Shown in pieces: positions 7,801 to 17,566 of a stretch of 64,000 bases of DNA. The DNA is taken from NCBI GenBank assembly GCA_963754135.1, contig CAVWEY010000003.1:1798001-1862000 (forward strand). Reading direction: 5' to 3'. A program made the translations under genes and the position numbers. Positions within the stretch are counted from its first letter, which is position 1; every line of letters starts with the position of its first letter. A model generated the notes under the pieces. That model worked only from the letters and a program-made list of their open reading frames with translations. It did no database searches and had not been told where the DNA came from. The DNA comes from JAJFUI01 sp963754135. Lineage in GTDB: Bacteria; Planctomycetota; Planctomycetia; Pirellulales; Thermoguttaceae.

Positions 7801-9348
7801 ATGATCCACCTCGGCTCCACAGAATTGCGTAAGCGGCTTGCGGCCGGCGAGATCACCTCGCTGGAGCTGACCCGGGCCTGCTTGGACCGCATCCAGCGGC
7901 ACGACGCCGCATTGGGGGCGTTCTTGCGGGTCGATCCGCCCGCCACCCTGGCCCGGGCCGAGGAAATCGACCGCCGCCGCAAGGCGGGCAAACCGCTGGG
8001 ACGGCTGGCCGGACTGCCGGTGGCCCTGAAGGACGTGCTCTGCACCGAAGGCGAGCCGACCACTTGCGCCTCGCGGATGCTCAAAGACTTCCGCCCCCCC
8101 TACGATGCCACGGTGGTCGCCAAGCTGAAGGCGGCCGACGCCGTGCTGATCGGCCGGACCAACATGGACGAGTTTGCAATGGGCGGGTCGAACGAGAACT
8201 CGGCCTTCCGCCCCGTGCATAACCCTTGGGACCTGTCGCGGGTGCCTGGCGGCAGCAGCGGCGGCTCGGCCGCGGCCGTGGCCGCCCGGATGACCCCGCT
8301 GGCCGTCGGCAGCGACACGGGCGGCTCGATCCGCTGCCCCGCCGCCCTGTGCGGAGTGACCGGATTGAAGCCGACCTACGGCCGGGTGAGCCGCTACGGG
8401 CTGGTGGCCTTCGCCAGCAGTCTCGACCAGGTTGGGCCGCTGGGCCAAACGGCCGAGGACTGCGCGGTGCTGCTGGAAGTGCTGGCCGGGCACGACCCGA
8501 AGGATTCCACTTCGGTCGATCTGCCCGTGCCGCCATACAGCGAGACGATCTGCCAGCCGCTTGCGGGTCTGCGGCTGGGGCTGGTGCGGGAGCATTTCGG
8601 CGAGGGGCTGGACGCCCAGGTCGAAGCGGCCGTCCGCGAGGCGGTCCGCGTCTACGAGTCGCTCGGGGCCAAGGTGGTGCAACTCTCGCTGCCGCACAGC
8701 AAGTACGCGGTGGCCACGTACTACATCATTGCCCCTTGCGAGGCTTCGAGCAATTTGGCCCGGTATGACGGGGTTCATTTTGGCTATCGGGCAGGAGAGG
8801 GATCAGAGGTCAGAGGTCCGAGGTCAGATTTCTGCGATCCCGGATCCCAAGACCCAAGGCCCAAGACCCAAGACCCAGGTCCTTCCGCCGACAGCCCGCT
8901 GGTGGAGATGTACCGCCGCAGCCGCTCGGAAGGGTTCGGGGCGGAAGTGAAGCGGCGGGTCATGTTGGGCACCTACGCCCTGAGCGCCGGCTACTACGAC
9001 GCCTACTATAAGAAAGCCTTGAAGGTGCGGCGGCTCCTGCGGGAGGATTTCGACCGGGCCTTCGACGAGGTGGAGCTGATCGTCGGCCCGGTGACGCCCA
9101 CGCCCGCCTTCAAGCTGGGCGAACGGATCGACGATCCGCTGGCGATGTATCTGTTCGACCTTTACACGGTGAGCACGAACCTGGCCGGCATTGCCGCCAT
9201 GTCGATCCCCTGCGGATTGAGTTCCGCCGGCCTGCCGATCGGCCTGCACCTGCAATCGCCGCCGTTTGCCGAAGAGCGTCTCCTCCGCGCCGCCCGGATG
9301 TTCCAGCAGGCGACCGACTGGCACACGAAGCAGCCGGCGCTAACTTGA
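7801..9348 (+). CDS. gatA: Asp-tRNA(Asn)/Glu-tRNA(Gln) amidotransferase subunit A
   Basis: This is the glutaminase subunit of GatCAB, which amidates mischarged Glu-tRNA(Gln) and Asp-tRNA(Asn). The amidase signature is intact: ALKDVLCTEGEPTTCAS holds the catalytic lysine, VPGGSSGGSAAAVAARM the serine region, and GSDTGGSIRCPAALCGV the second serine. At 515 residues it is slightly long, because about 30 residues (around 330-362) derive from repeat-like DNA at 8797-8884 read in frame between FGYRA and PLVEMYRRSRSEGFG. This surface region varies in the family, so function may survive. gatB follows; gatC is not in the window. Confidence 0.95.
   Translation: MIHLGSTELRKRLAAGEITSLELTRACLDRIQRHDAALGAFLRVDPPATLARAEEIDRRRKAGKPLGRLAGLPVALKDVLCTEGEPTTCASRMLKDFRPPYDATVVAKLKAADAVLIGRTNMDEFAMGGSNENSAFRPVHNPWDLSRVPGGSSGGSAAAVAARMTPLAVGSDTGGSIRCPAALCGVTGLKPTYGRVSRYGLVAFASSLDQVGPLGQTAEDCAVLLEVLAGHDPKDSTSVDLPVPPYSETICQPLAGLRLGLVREHFGEGLDAQVEAAVREAVRVYESLGAKVVQLSLPHSKYAVATYYIIAPCEASSNLARYDGVHFGYRAGEGSEVRGPRSDFCDPGSQDPRPKTQDPGPSADSPLVEMYRRSRSEGFGAEVKRRVMLGTYALSAGYYDAYYKKALKVRRLLREDFDRAFDEVELIVGPVTPTPAFKLGERIDDPLAMYLFDLYTVSTNLAGIAAMSIPCGLSSAGLPIGLHLQSPPFAEERLLRAARMFQQATDWHTKQPALT
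8797..8884. repeat. In-frame low-complexity repeat inside gatA
   Basis: The DNA is made of imperfect direct repeats: GGTCAGAGGTC-like units, then several copies of CAAGACCCAAGGCC-like units. Its translation has no counterpart in GatA proteins. It has the style of the AATCCGAA and GGGTTCAGG repeats elsewhere in the window and not the palindromic style. Confidence 0.7.
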
Positions 9349-9567
9349 TAGTGGGCCACGTGACCGAATGTTAAACCAAAAACAACGCTACGCATTCCCC
9401 AGGTGAGGCTGATGCACCACAAACGCGGCAGACCCAAGGACCGCGCGCCGGTTGCCTGTTGTGCAAACCGCACAAGGCAAACCGGGCGAAAGGAACCTTG
9501 AAGGCCCAGACTCGTCAAGAACGCATTGCACGAGAAAGGCAGCGCCAGCAGACCGACGAACTCGATC

Positions 9568-11193
<1,626 letters not shown>

Positions 11194-11200
11194 GCGGGAG

Positions 11201-11224
11201 AATGGTATAATACCCCAAGAGGAG
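11201..11224 (+). promoter_or_regulatory. Extended -10 promoter and ribosome site of hicBA
   Basis: TGGTATAAT (11203-11211) is an extended -10 element; no convincing -35 is seen, as is normal for that type. An AGAGGAG ribosome-binding site precedes the ATG at 11233. Confidence 0.5.
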
Positions 11225-11232
11225 AAGACCAG

Positions 11233-11472
11233 ATGAAATTCTATTCGTTCGAGATCGTGATCGAGAAGGAACCGGAAGACGAGGGGTATTCGGCTTACAG
11301 CCCCTCCTTGCCGGGCTGTTTTAGCAATGGAAGGACGATCGAAGAGGCCAAGCGCAACATCCGCGAGGCCGTTCAATCGCACGTCGCTTCGCTGTTGGCC
11401 CATCAGCAACCCATCCCGCAGCGGGAGAACATGGTTCATCTCGAAGAATTGACGGTTGGAGTTCCCGAATGA
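11233..11472 (+). CDS. hicB: HicB-family antitoxin
   Basis: The 79-residue protein shows the HicB partial RNase H fold signature: EDEGYSAYSPSLPGCFSNGRT, then EEAKRNIREAVQSHVASL. HicB binds and neutralises HicA and usually represses its own promoter, though the C-terminal DNA-binding domain is missing in this short form. It overlaps the next gene by 4 bp (ATGA). The gene order antitoxin then toxin is one of the two known orders for hicAB. Confidence 0.88.
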   Translation: MKFYSFEIVIEKEPEDEGYSAYSPSLPGCFSNGRTIEEAKRNIREAVQSHVASLLAHQQPIPQRENMVHLEELTVGVPE

Positions 11473-11693
11473 GTCGGATGCCCCAGGTCACCGCGCGGGA
11501 GTTGATCGCCTTCCTGAAACGAAACGGTTTCATCGAGGACCGGCAGATCGGCTCGCACCTTACGCTTTGGAATGCGCAGCGCGGCGTCTCGGTCACAGTC
11601 CCCGTGCATACGGGCTGCAACGTGGGGCGCGGCTTGGCGGTCCGCATTCTGAAAGATGCCGGCTTCACCGTCGAGCAGTTCGTGGGCAAATGA
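11469..11693 (+). CDS. hicA: HicA-family mRNA interferase toxin
   Basis: The 74-residue protein has the HicA double-stranded-RNA-binding-like fold: VTARELIAFLKRNGFIEDRQ, GSHLTLWN with the catalytic-position histidine, and VPVHTG. The toxin cleaves mRNA when HicB is lost. It starts inside the end of hicB and its stop overlaps the start of the next gene (ATGA at 11690), so all three genes are translationally linked. Confidence 0.88.
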   Translation: MSRMPQVTARELIAFLKRNGFIEDRQIGSHLTLWNAQRGVSVTVPVHTGCNVGRGLAVRILKDAGFTVEQFVGK

Positions 11694-12475
11694 GCGTCAT
11701 TACTCTCCTGACCGATTTCGGCTCCGGCAGCCCTTACGTGGCGGCCATGAAAGGCGTGATCCTCTCGATCCACCCGGCCGCCACGATCGTGGACCTCTGC
11801 CACGACATCCCGCCGCAAGACATCCGCCGCGCCGCGCTGCTCTTGGATGAGGTGGCCGATTGGTTCCCGCCCGAGACGATCCACGTGGCGGTGGTTGATC
11901 CGGGCGTAGGGACTTCGCGGGCGATCGTCTACGCGCGGATCGGCCGGCAGCAGTTCGTCGCCCCCGACAACGGATTGCTCAGCCGGCTGGCGGCGCGGAC
12001 CCCGCCGACGAAGCTCATCCGGCTGGAGGACCCGGCCTATTGGTTGCCGCACGTTTCGACGACGTTCCACGGCCGCGACATCATGGCGCCGGTGGCGGCG
12101 CGGCTGGCCCTGGGCCTGGACCCCGACCGGCTCGGCCCCCCCTTGGAGCGATTGACCGCGCTCGATTGGCCGGAACCGCGGCCGTCGCCCTCGCGGATCG
12201 ACGGCGTGGTGATCGAAATCGACTCCTTTGGTAATCTCATCACGAACATCACGGCCGACCTGTTGGCCGGCCGGCCGACCGACCGCCGCGTGTGCGTGGT
12301 GTGCAACATCTACGAGACGTGGGGCATCTACCAGGCCTATGCCGAGCAGCCCCGTGGAATGTTGGTTGCCCTGATTGGCTCCGGCAACCGGCTCGAGTTG
12401 GCGTTGGTCGGCGACAACGCCGCCCGGCGGCTCAGCGTCGGTCTGGGCGCGGCGGTGACGCTGGCGTGGGAGTGA
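11690..12475 (+). CDS. S-adenosyl-L-methionine hydrolase (SAM hydroxide adenosyltransferase, DUF62)
   Basis: The 262-residue protein belongs to the DUF62 family, related to fluorinase and chlorinase, which splits SAM with hydroxide to adenosine and methionine. Family blocks are MSVITLLTDFGSGSPYVAAM, DLCHDIPPQDIRRAALLL, VDPGVGTSRA and FVAPDNGLLS, and IDSFGNLITNI in the C-terminal domain. The start at 11690 is where homology begins and overlaps the hicA stop. Translational coupling to a toxin gene is odd for a housekeeping enzyme. Confidence 0.9.
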   Translation: MSVITLLTDFGSGSPYVAAMKGVILSIHPAATIVDLCHDIPPQDIRRAALLLDEVADWFPPETIHVAVVDPGVGTSRAIVYARIGRQQFVAPDNGLLSRLAARTPPTKLIRLEDPAYWLPHVSTTFHGRDIMAPVAARLALGLDPDRLGPPLERLTALDWPEPRPSPSRIDGVVIEIDSFGNLITNITADLLAGRPTDRRVCVVCNIYETWGIYQAYAEQPRGMLVALIGSGNRLELALVGDNAARRLSVGLGAAVTLAWE

Positions 12476-12495
12476 GCCGGGGGCAGCAGTCCGAT

Positions 12496-12553
12496 GTAGG
12501 ACGGATTTCCTAATCCGTCCCATTCGGGGGACGGATTAGGAAATCCGTCCTAC
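12496..12553. repeat. GTAGGACG-type palindromic element, intergenic copy 2
   Basis: A 25-base arm starting GTAGGACGGATTTCC and its perfect inverse ending CCGTCCTAC flank an 8-base loop. It lies between the SAM hydrolase gene and the lipoprotein promoter and could terminate upstream transcription. Confidence 0.92.
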
Positions 12554-12571
12554 GTACCGCAACTTGGCTGC

Positions 12572-12599
12572 TTGCGGTTCCACAACCGTCCCCTATAAT
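12572..12599 (+). promoter_or_regulatory. Sigma-70-like promoter of the lipoprotein gene
   Basis: TTGCGG (12572-12577) and a perfect TATAAT (12594-12599) are 16 bases apart, 55 bases before the gene start. Confidence 0.5.
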
Positions 12600-12653
12600 G
12601 CTCTCAAACACTGAAATCGGCGACGGGAGTCGCCTCCTACAAAGGGATCGCGT

Positions 12654-13178
12654 ATGGCAGACAATTTCTTCATCCGCTGCGTGGAGTCCGCCGGCTCGCC
12701 CGCCGCCGGACTGGCGCTGCTGGTTCTCGCCCTCTCAGCCGGCTGCGGACGGTCGACCACTGCCATCGGGCCCAACGGTGACAAGGTCACTATGAAACAG
12801 AAGGGGGACAGCGTGGACGTGACCTTCAAGGACAAGCAAGGCAAGGAAGGCCGCGTCGCCACGGGAGAAAAGAGCGTCGCCCTGCCTGATGATTTCCCCA
12901 AGGACGTCGCCATCTACCCCAAGGCGACGGTCTTTATGTCGACGACGATTGAGACCGCGATGCACATTGGGCTGAAGACGGCTGACCCCGCCGAGAAGGT
13001 CCTCGCGTTCTACAAAAAGAAGCTCGATGAAAACGGCTGGAAAATTGGCACCAACGTGAATAATAATGAGGTGCTGACGGTGTTGTACGGGAGAAAGCCG
13101 CACCGGGCGTTGACCGTTGTGGTTTCCACCGGGTCCGACCAAACGGCCATTACGCTAACCGTCGCCAGCGAGAAATAG
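12654..13178 (+). CDS. Putative lipoprotein of unknown function
   Basis: The 174-residue protein has a hydrophobic N-terminal segment ending in the lipobox LSAGC (cysteine near residue 32), so it is probably lipid-anchored. The mature part is charged, with a repeat-like KQKGDSVDVTFKDKQGKEG segment, then DFPKDVAIYPKATV, AEKVLAFYKKKLDENGWKI and a C-terminal beta-rich end (ALTVVVSTGSDQTAITLTVA). This last part resembles small bacterial proteins in which a polypeptide-like YKKxLxxxGW motif measures a residual. No function can be assigned. Confidence 0.75.
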   Translation: MADNFFIRCVESAGSPAAGLALLVLALSAGCGRSTTAIGPNGDKVTMKQKGDSVDVTFKDKQGKEGRVATGEKSVALPDDFPKDVAIYPKATVFMSTTIETAMHIGLKTADPAEKVLAFYKKKLDENGWKIGTNVNNNEVLTVLYGRKPHRALTVVVSTGSDQTAITLTVASEK

Positions 13179-13299
13179 CAGGGCGCTGCCAGCACTGCTA
13201 GCACCACGCCCAGGAAACTGGTCTTGGCGATTCGGCCGCCGCGGGGTAAGTTTTTGATAATCTTACCGCTGTTAGCCACGCAAGGAAGCGAGGGAGAGC

Positions 13300-14403
13300 A
13301 TGGAAGCTCGCATCAATTGGGCCGTCGTGCCGACGGCCGCTAAACGGACTGCGCCCGCCGCAAGACGGGCCACACTCTTGGTAGTCCTGCTGTTGGTCTC
13401 GATGGGCGCCAGCCAGCGGACCGCCAATTTCATCGTCGAGACGGCCGATCCCGCCTTTACCCAGCAGGTGTCCCAGGCCGCGGAGCAATATCGCCGCGAC
13501 CTGGCCGTCGCCTGGCTGGGCAAGCCGATGCCCAACTGGTCGCAGCCGTGCGTGATGACCGTCCAGGCGGCGCCGCACCTGGGGGCCGGCGGCAAGACGA
13601 CTTTCGTATTCGACAATGGCGAGGTCTTCGATTGGCGGATGTCGATCCAAGGCTCGCCCGAGCGGGTCCTCGACTCGGTCCTGCCGCACGAGATCACGCA
13701 CATGATTTTCGCCAGCCATTTCCGCCGGCCGCTGCCCCGCTGGGCCGACGAGGGGGGCGCCACGAGCGTCGAAAACGCCGCCGAAAAGAACAAGTACCGG
13801 CAGATTCTCGACCAGTGCCTCCGCACCGGCCGCGGCATCGCCTTCAACCCGATGTTCGCCATGATGGACTACCCGCCCGACTTCATGTCCCTCTATGCCG
13901 AAGGCTACTCGCTGGCCGAGTATCTGATCCTGGTGGGCGGACGGCAGGAGTTCGTCAAGTTCCTGGACGACGGCTTGAAGGGGGACGATTGGTCCGCCGC
14001 CGTCCAGCGGTATTACCGCCAGCAGGACCTGGGAACGCTGCAAAACGCCTGGCTGGCGTGGGTCCGGCAAGGCTCGCCGTTGGAGCACCGGCCGGAAGCG
14101 GCGCCGGCCGCCGGGGGGCCGCTGCTGGCCGCCCAAGAGCGCCGGCCCCGACCCGAGCCGAACCTGATCTACCGCGTCAGCCAGGGGCAGACGGCGGCGG
14201 TTGCAGTGCCGCCGGCGGGCTTGGTGCCGGTCCATTTCCCGGCGGCCAATGCGGCCCCGCCATCGGCGGTGGCCGGCAATGTGCCGCGGAGCGCACCCGA
14301 GCCATTGCCCGCCTCCGGCTGGCGTGCCGCGGGCAGTCCGGCCCCGACGGGCGCCGCCGGCGAAGCCGCCCGTCCGCAACCGGTTGAACAACCACGGCCG
14401 TAG
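13300..14403 (+). CDS. Secreted HExxH metallopeptidase-like protein
   Basis: The 367-residue protein has an N-terminal hydrophobic segment (residues 20-40, TLLVVLLLVSMGAS) consistent with export. The zinc motif is HEITH (around residue 130), followed by RWADEGGATS with the probable third ligand glutamate, an arrangement of gluzincin (peptidase MA-like) proteins. About 110 C-terminal residues are proline- and alanine-rich and probably disordered. It stands alone between the lipoprotein gene and the convergent cdsA. The substrate is unknown. Confidence 0.7.
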   Translation: MEARINWAVVPTAAKRTAPAARRATLLVVLLLVSMGASQRTANFIVETADPAFTQQVSQAAEQYRRDLAVAWLGKPMPNWSQPCVMTVQAAPHLGAGGKTTFVFDNGEVFDWRMSIQGSPERVLDSVLPHEITHMIFASHFRRPLPRWADEGGATSVENAAEKNKYRQILDQCLRTGRGIAFNPMFAMMDYPPDFMSLYAEGYSLAEYLILVGGRQEFVKFLDDGLKGDDWSAAVQRYYRQQDLGTLQNAWLAWVRQGSPLEHRPEAAPAAGGPLLAAQERRPRPEPNLIYRVSQGQTAAVAVPPAGLVPVHFPAANAAPPSAVAGNVPRSAPEPLPASGWRAAGSPAPTGAAGEAARPQPVEQPRP

Positions 14404-14464
14404 GTCATGCTTCGGCATAACCAATCGCCGATCCGCTCGGGCGTTATGCCGAAGCATAACCTAC
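14400..14464. repeat. Palindromic element between the peptidase gene and cdsA
   Basis: GTAGGTCATGCTTCGGCATA(AC) at the left and its inverse ending in AACCTAC at the right differ at one base. The outer GTAGG/CCTAC ends match those of the GTAGGACG family, but the arms differ. It overlaps the stop of the peptidase gene and lies between convergent genes. Confidence 0.88.
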
Positions 14465-14475
14465 GGGCTTCTTCC

Positions 14476-15573
14476 TTATCCCAGCCACCAGCGGGTGCAG
14501 TGGAAGAAGACGGGAGCGGCAAAACAGATCGAGTCGAGCCGGTCCAGCACGCCGCCGTGTCCCTCGACCAGCGTGCCGAAATCCTTCACGCCCCGGTCGC
14601 GTTTGATGGCCGACATGGTGATGCCGCCGGCGAACCCCATCAGGGCGATGACCGCCGACATGGCGGCCGCCATCCACCAACCGGTCCGCTGGAAGGGCGT
14701 GGCTCCGCCCAGCACGGCGCCGAGCAGCGTGACGCTGGCCGTCCCGCCCAGCAGCCCCTCCCACGTCCGCGTCGTGTTGATCGCAGGCACGATGACGTGC
14801 TTGCTGGGAAGTTGTGACCAGGCATATTGCAGGGCGTCGCTCAGTTGCACCATGAGGATGAAAAAGAACAGCAGCCGCACGCCACCGGCGACGTCGGGTG
14901 CGGGTTCGGCCGCCGGCCCCTCGCTCTTCGCGCTGCGGTTGCCGGCGGGCTCGGTTGCCTCACTGCTCGCGGCGCGAGGCGATTCCGAAAGCGTGGCCTG
15001 TTTGCCGGCGGACGGAGCCGTCTCGGGGCCGTTGGCAGCCGGCAGTTTCGGCACCGTCAACAACGCCGGTGCGTAACTCAGACAGTAAACGCAGATGAGC
15101 AGGCCGGTCTGAATCTTTGCCGTCCGCTCCAGGAACCGCTTGTAATCGCCGGCCAGGGCGATGCGGGCGGGAATGAAGAGGAAGGCGTAGACCGGGATCG
15201 CGATGCTGTACCACGCATAATACCCCATCCCCACCAGCCAGAACTGCAACGGCGTGCAGAGGAAGAACACCCAGAACAGCGTGCGATGGTCGCCGGGGCG
15301 GGTGGGCGTGAGCGTGATGAACTCCCGCAAGGCCCAAAACGAGATCAGTCCGAAGAGCACGACCGTCGTCCAATGCCCCAGCAGGAACGCCGCCGCCAAA
15401 ATGGCGAAGAGAATCCACCAGGCATGCACCCGCAGCCGGAAGGTTTCGAGGATGGCGGCGTCGATGCCGCTTTCCGGGCGGCGCCGCAACACATACACGA
15501 TGGTCTCGGCCCCACCGAGCAGCACCAGCACCGCACCGATCAGCCATAAGGTTCTCGGGTCGAAGATGTTCAC
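14476..15573 (-). CDS. cdsA: Phosphatidate cytidylyltransferase
   Basis: CdsA makes CDP-diacylglycerol from phosphatidate and CTP in the inner membrane. The 365-residue protein has at least eight membrane segments and the family C-terminal signature SAIKRDRGVKDFGTLVEGHG and DRLDSICFAAP. A hydrophilic alanine/serine-rich stretch (around residues 185-230) separates the N-terminal and catalytic parts, longer than usual. The plsC-like gene lies directly upstream (6 bp gap), so the two form a phospholipid synthesis operon. Confidence 0.92.
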   Translation of the reverse strand: MNIFDPRTLWLIGAVLVLLGGAETIVYVLRRRPESGIDAAILETFRLRVHAWWILFAILAAAFLLGHWTTVVLFGLISFWALREFITLTPTRPGDHRTLFWVFFLCTPLQFWLVGMGYYAWYSIAIPVYAFLFIPARIALAGDYKRFLERTAKIQTGLLICVYCLSYAPALLTVPKLPAANGPETAPSAGKQATLSESPRAASSEATEPAGNRSAKSEGPAAEPAPDVAGGVRLLFFFILMVQLSDALQYAWSQLPSKHVIVPAINTTRTWEGLLGGTASVTLLGAVLGGATPFQRTGWWMAAAMSAVIALMGFAGGITMSAIKRDRGVKDFGTLVEGHGGVLDRLDSICFAAPVFFHCTRWWLG

Positions 15574-15579
15574 GGCCGG

Positions 15580-16196
15580 TTAAATCTCCTTCAATCGCCG
15601 CACGGCCTCGCGGGCGCGGCCGAGGAACTCCAGCTTCGCCTCGCCGGCCTCCAACCACAGCGGCGGCCCGAAGCTGATGCAACTCAACATCGGCACCGGC
15701 AGCACTTCGCCCCGCGGCAGAATCCGGTTCATGTTGTCAATGTGGACGGGGATCAACTCCAGGTCGGGTCGCTTCTTGCAGAGGTAGTACAGGCCGCTCT
15801 TGAACTCCCCCACCCCACCCCCTTCCTGCCTCCCTCCCTCAGGGAAGAGGATCAACGAATGGCTGTGGCCGATCTCGCGGAGGATCAGGTCGATCGGGCT
15901 TTGGTGGACCTTGATCTCCTCCCGGTCGATCAGGATCGCGTGGAACAGCCGGTTGGCAATATAGCGGCGGACCGGCCCCTTGCTCCAATAGTCCTTGGCG
16001 GCCACCGGCCGGGTGAGCAGTGCGCACGTCGTGCGGCAGCGCCGACCAGATCACGATGGGGTCCAAGTGGCTGGTATGATTGGCGAAATACACCCGCTGG
16101 CAGGTATCCGGCTGGGAGTCGATCCAGGCGCACGCTGGCCCCGCTCAGGAATCGGGCCATCAGGGCCAAGCCGTTCCGCGCCAGATTCGTGTCCAT
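15580..16196 (-). pseudogene. plsC: 1-acylglycerol-3-phosphate acyltransferase (PlsC-like), read in three frames
   Basis: The product would acylate lysophosphatidate to phosphatidate, the substrate of CdsA encoded next. The N-terminus is in one frame (MDTNLARNGLALMARFLSGA), the catalytic NHTSHLDP motif (NHX4D) is in a second, and AAKDYWSKGPVRRYIANRL with LFPEGGRQ is in a third. The first break is a surplus C in GTGCGCCTGG near 16118; the second is near 16020. Removing these restores a normal protein of about 205 residues. I think sequence error is more likely than decay, since all motifs are intact. Confidence 0.8.
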
Positions 16197-16277
16197 GCGC
16201 CGCCACCTGTCAGGACCTTATCGTAGCCGGCACGCCCCAACCTGCCAAGAACCCCGGTAACGGGGGGGCCGGGCAAA

Positions 16278-16425
16278 ATGACGAAGCTCGAAGCTCGAAT
16301 GACGAAAGAAGCTCGAAATCCGAAATCCGAAGCGTCATGCCCGAACGATCTCGCCTCCTTCGGGCTTTGGGCTTCGGGCTTCTTTCGTCATTCGAGCTTC
16401 GGCCTTCGAGCTTTCTTTGCCGGCG
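16278..16425. repeat. AATCCGAA/TTCGAGCTT repeat region
   Basis: Units such as AAGCTCGAA, AATGACGAAA and AAATCCGAA on the left are matched by TTCGAGCTT, TTTCGTCATT and TTCGGGCTT on the right, giving a long imperfect inverted repeat. It overlaps the 3' end of the glycosyltransferase gene. Related stretches are at 20168-20300, 32400-32440 and 33776-33822. Confidence 0.8.
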
Positions 16426-17562
16426 TAAATCTCCTCGATCAGGTCTTGATAGCCCTGCACCATGCGGCCGACGGACCAATGGGCGATGACCGCCTCGCGG
16501 CCGGCCCGGCCCATCCGGGCCGCCTGCCGGCGGTCGCCGAACAGTTCCAGCACGCGCGCGGCCATCCCCTGCCAATCGCCCGGCGCGACCAGGTATCCGG
16601 TCCGGCCGTCCAGCACGCTTTCGGCCACCGAGCCGACCCGCGTGGCCACCACCGGTTTCTCGCTCGCCATCGCCTCCAACAGGCAGATCGGGTTCGCCTC
16701 CATGCGGGAGGTCAGGAGCAGAACGTCCATGATCGCCAGGAGCTGCGGGGACGTCGCTGCGCGTGCCCACGAAGCGGACGGACCCGGCGATGCCGAGGCT
16801 TCGAGCCAGGGCCTCGAGCCGCGGCCGCTCCGGCCCATCGCCCACGATCAGGAACCGCGCGGCGGGCAGGGCCGCGCATACCTGCGCCGCGACCGCCAGG
16901 AACATCTCGTGGTTCTTCACCGGCCGCAGCGCCGCCACGATGCCCGCCACCGGCGCCGCCGGCTCCAGGTTCAATGCCGCTTGGAGTCTGCGGTCCGGCC
17001 AACGCGGATGGAACCGCTCCACGTCGATGCCGTTGGGGATCACGCGGACCTTCTCCGCCGGACAGCCTTCGCGCACGGCCAGGTAGCAGCCGTGCGACTC
17101 GGCCACGGCCACGAACGCGTCGCTCAGCGGCGCCAACAGGCGGTTGGCAGCCTCGACGTGGTCGGGCAGACCGGTCGAGTGCAGGGCCGAGCAGATCACC
17201 GGCACGCCCGCCAGCCACGCCGCCAGCCGCCCCCAGAACATCTTGTCGCCGGGACCGACGGTCACGACGGCGTCGATCCGCCGCCGCCGCATCAGCCGGA
17301 CCAGCCGCCAGAGCACCCGTGCGTCGTACTTTCTGGAGAGCAGTTCCGTGAAGACGGGAATCTCGCCGGCCAGTTCCTCGCCCAACCGGCCGAGGCGTTT
17401 CAGGCAGCACAGTTCCGGCAGAAACCGCCCCCCGTCCATGCGGCGGATCAACTCCGTCAGCAGAGTCTCCGCCCCGCCCACGGGCATGCTCGTCACGACG
17501 AACATCACCCGCAGCGGGCCACGGTCGGCAAGCGGCGTCAGTCTTCGGCGGAGAGGAGACAT
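16335..17562 (-). pseudogene. Glycosyltransferase family 4, one frameshift
   Basis: This GT-B fold glycosyltransferase is the first gene of an exopolysaccharide locus. The N-terminal domain begins VMFVVTSMPVGGAETLLTEL; the nucleotide-sugar domain has IPNGIDVERFHPRW, GIVAALRPVKNHEMFL and, after a frame change near 16755, SRMEANPICLLEAMASEKPV with the E-x7-E motif. The break is a CCCC run where the family needs CCC. The last 20 or so residues (KESSKAEARMTKEARSPKP) are encoded by the neighbouring repeat and are not part of the family. It probably acts in the cytoplasm on a lipid-linked acceptor. Confidence 0.85.
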
Positions 17563-17566
17563 TTGT

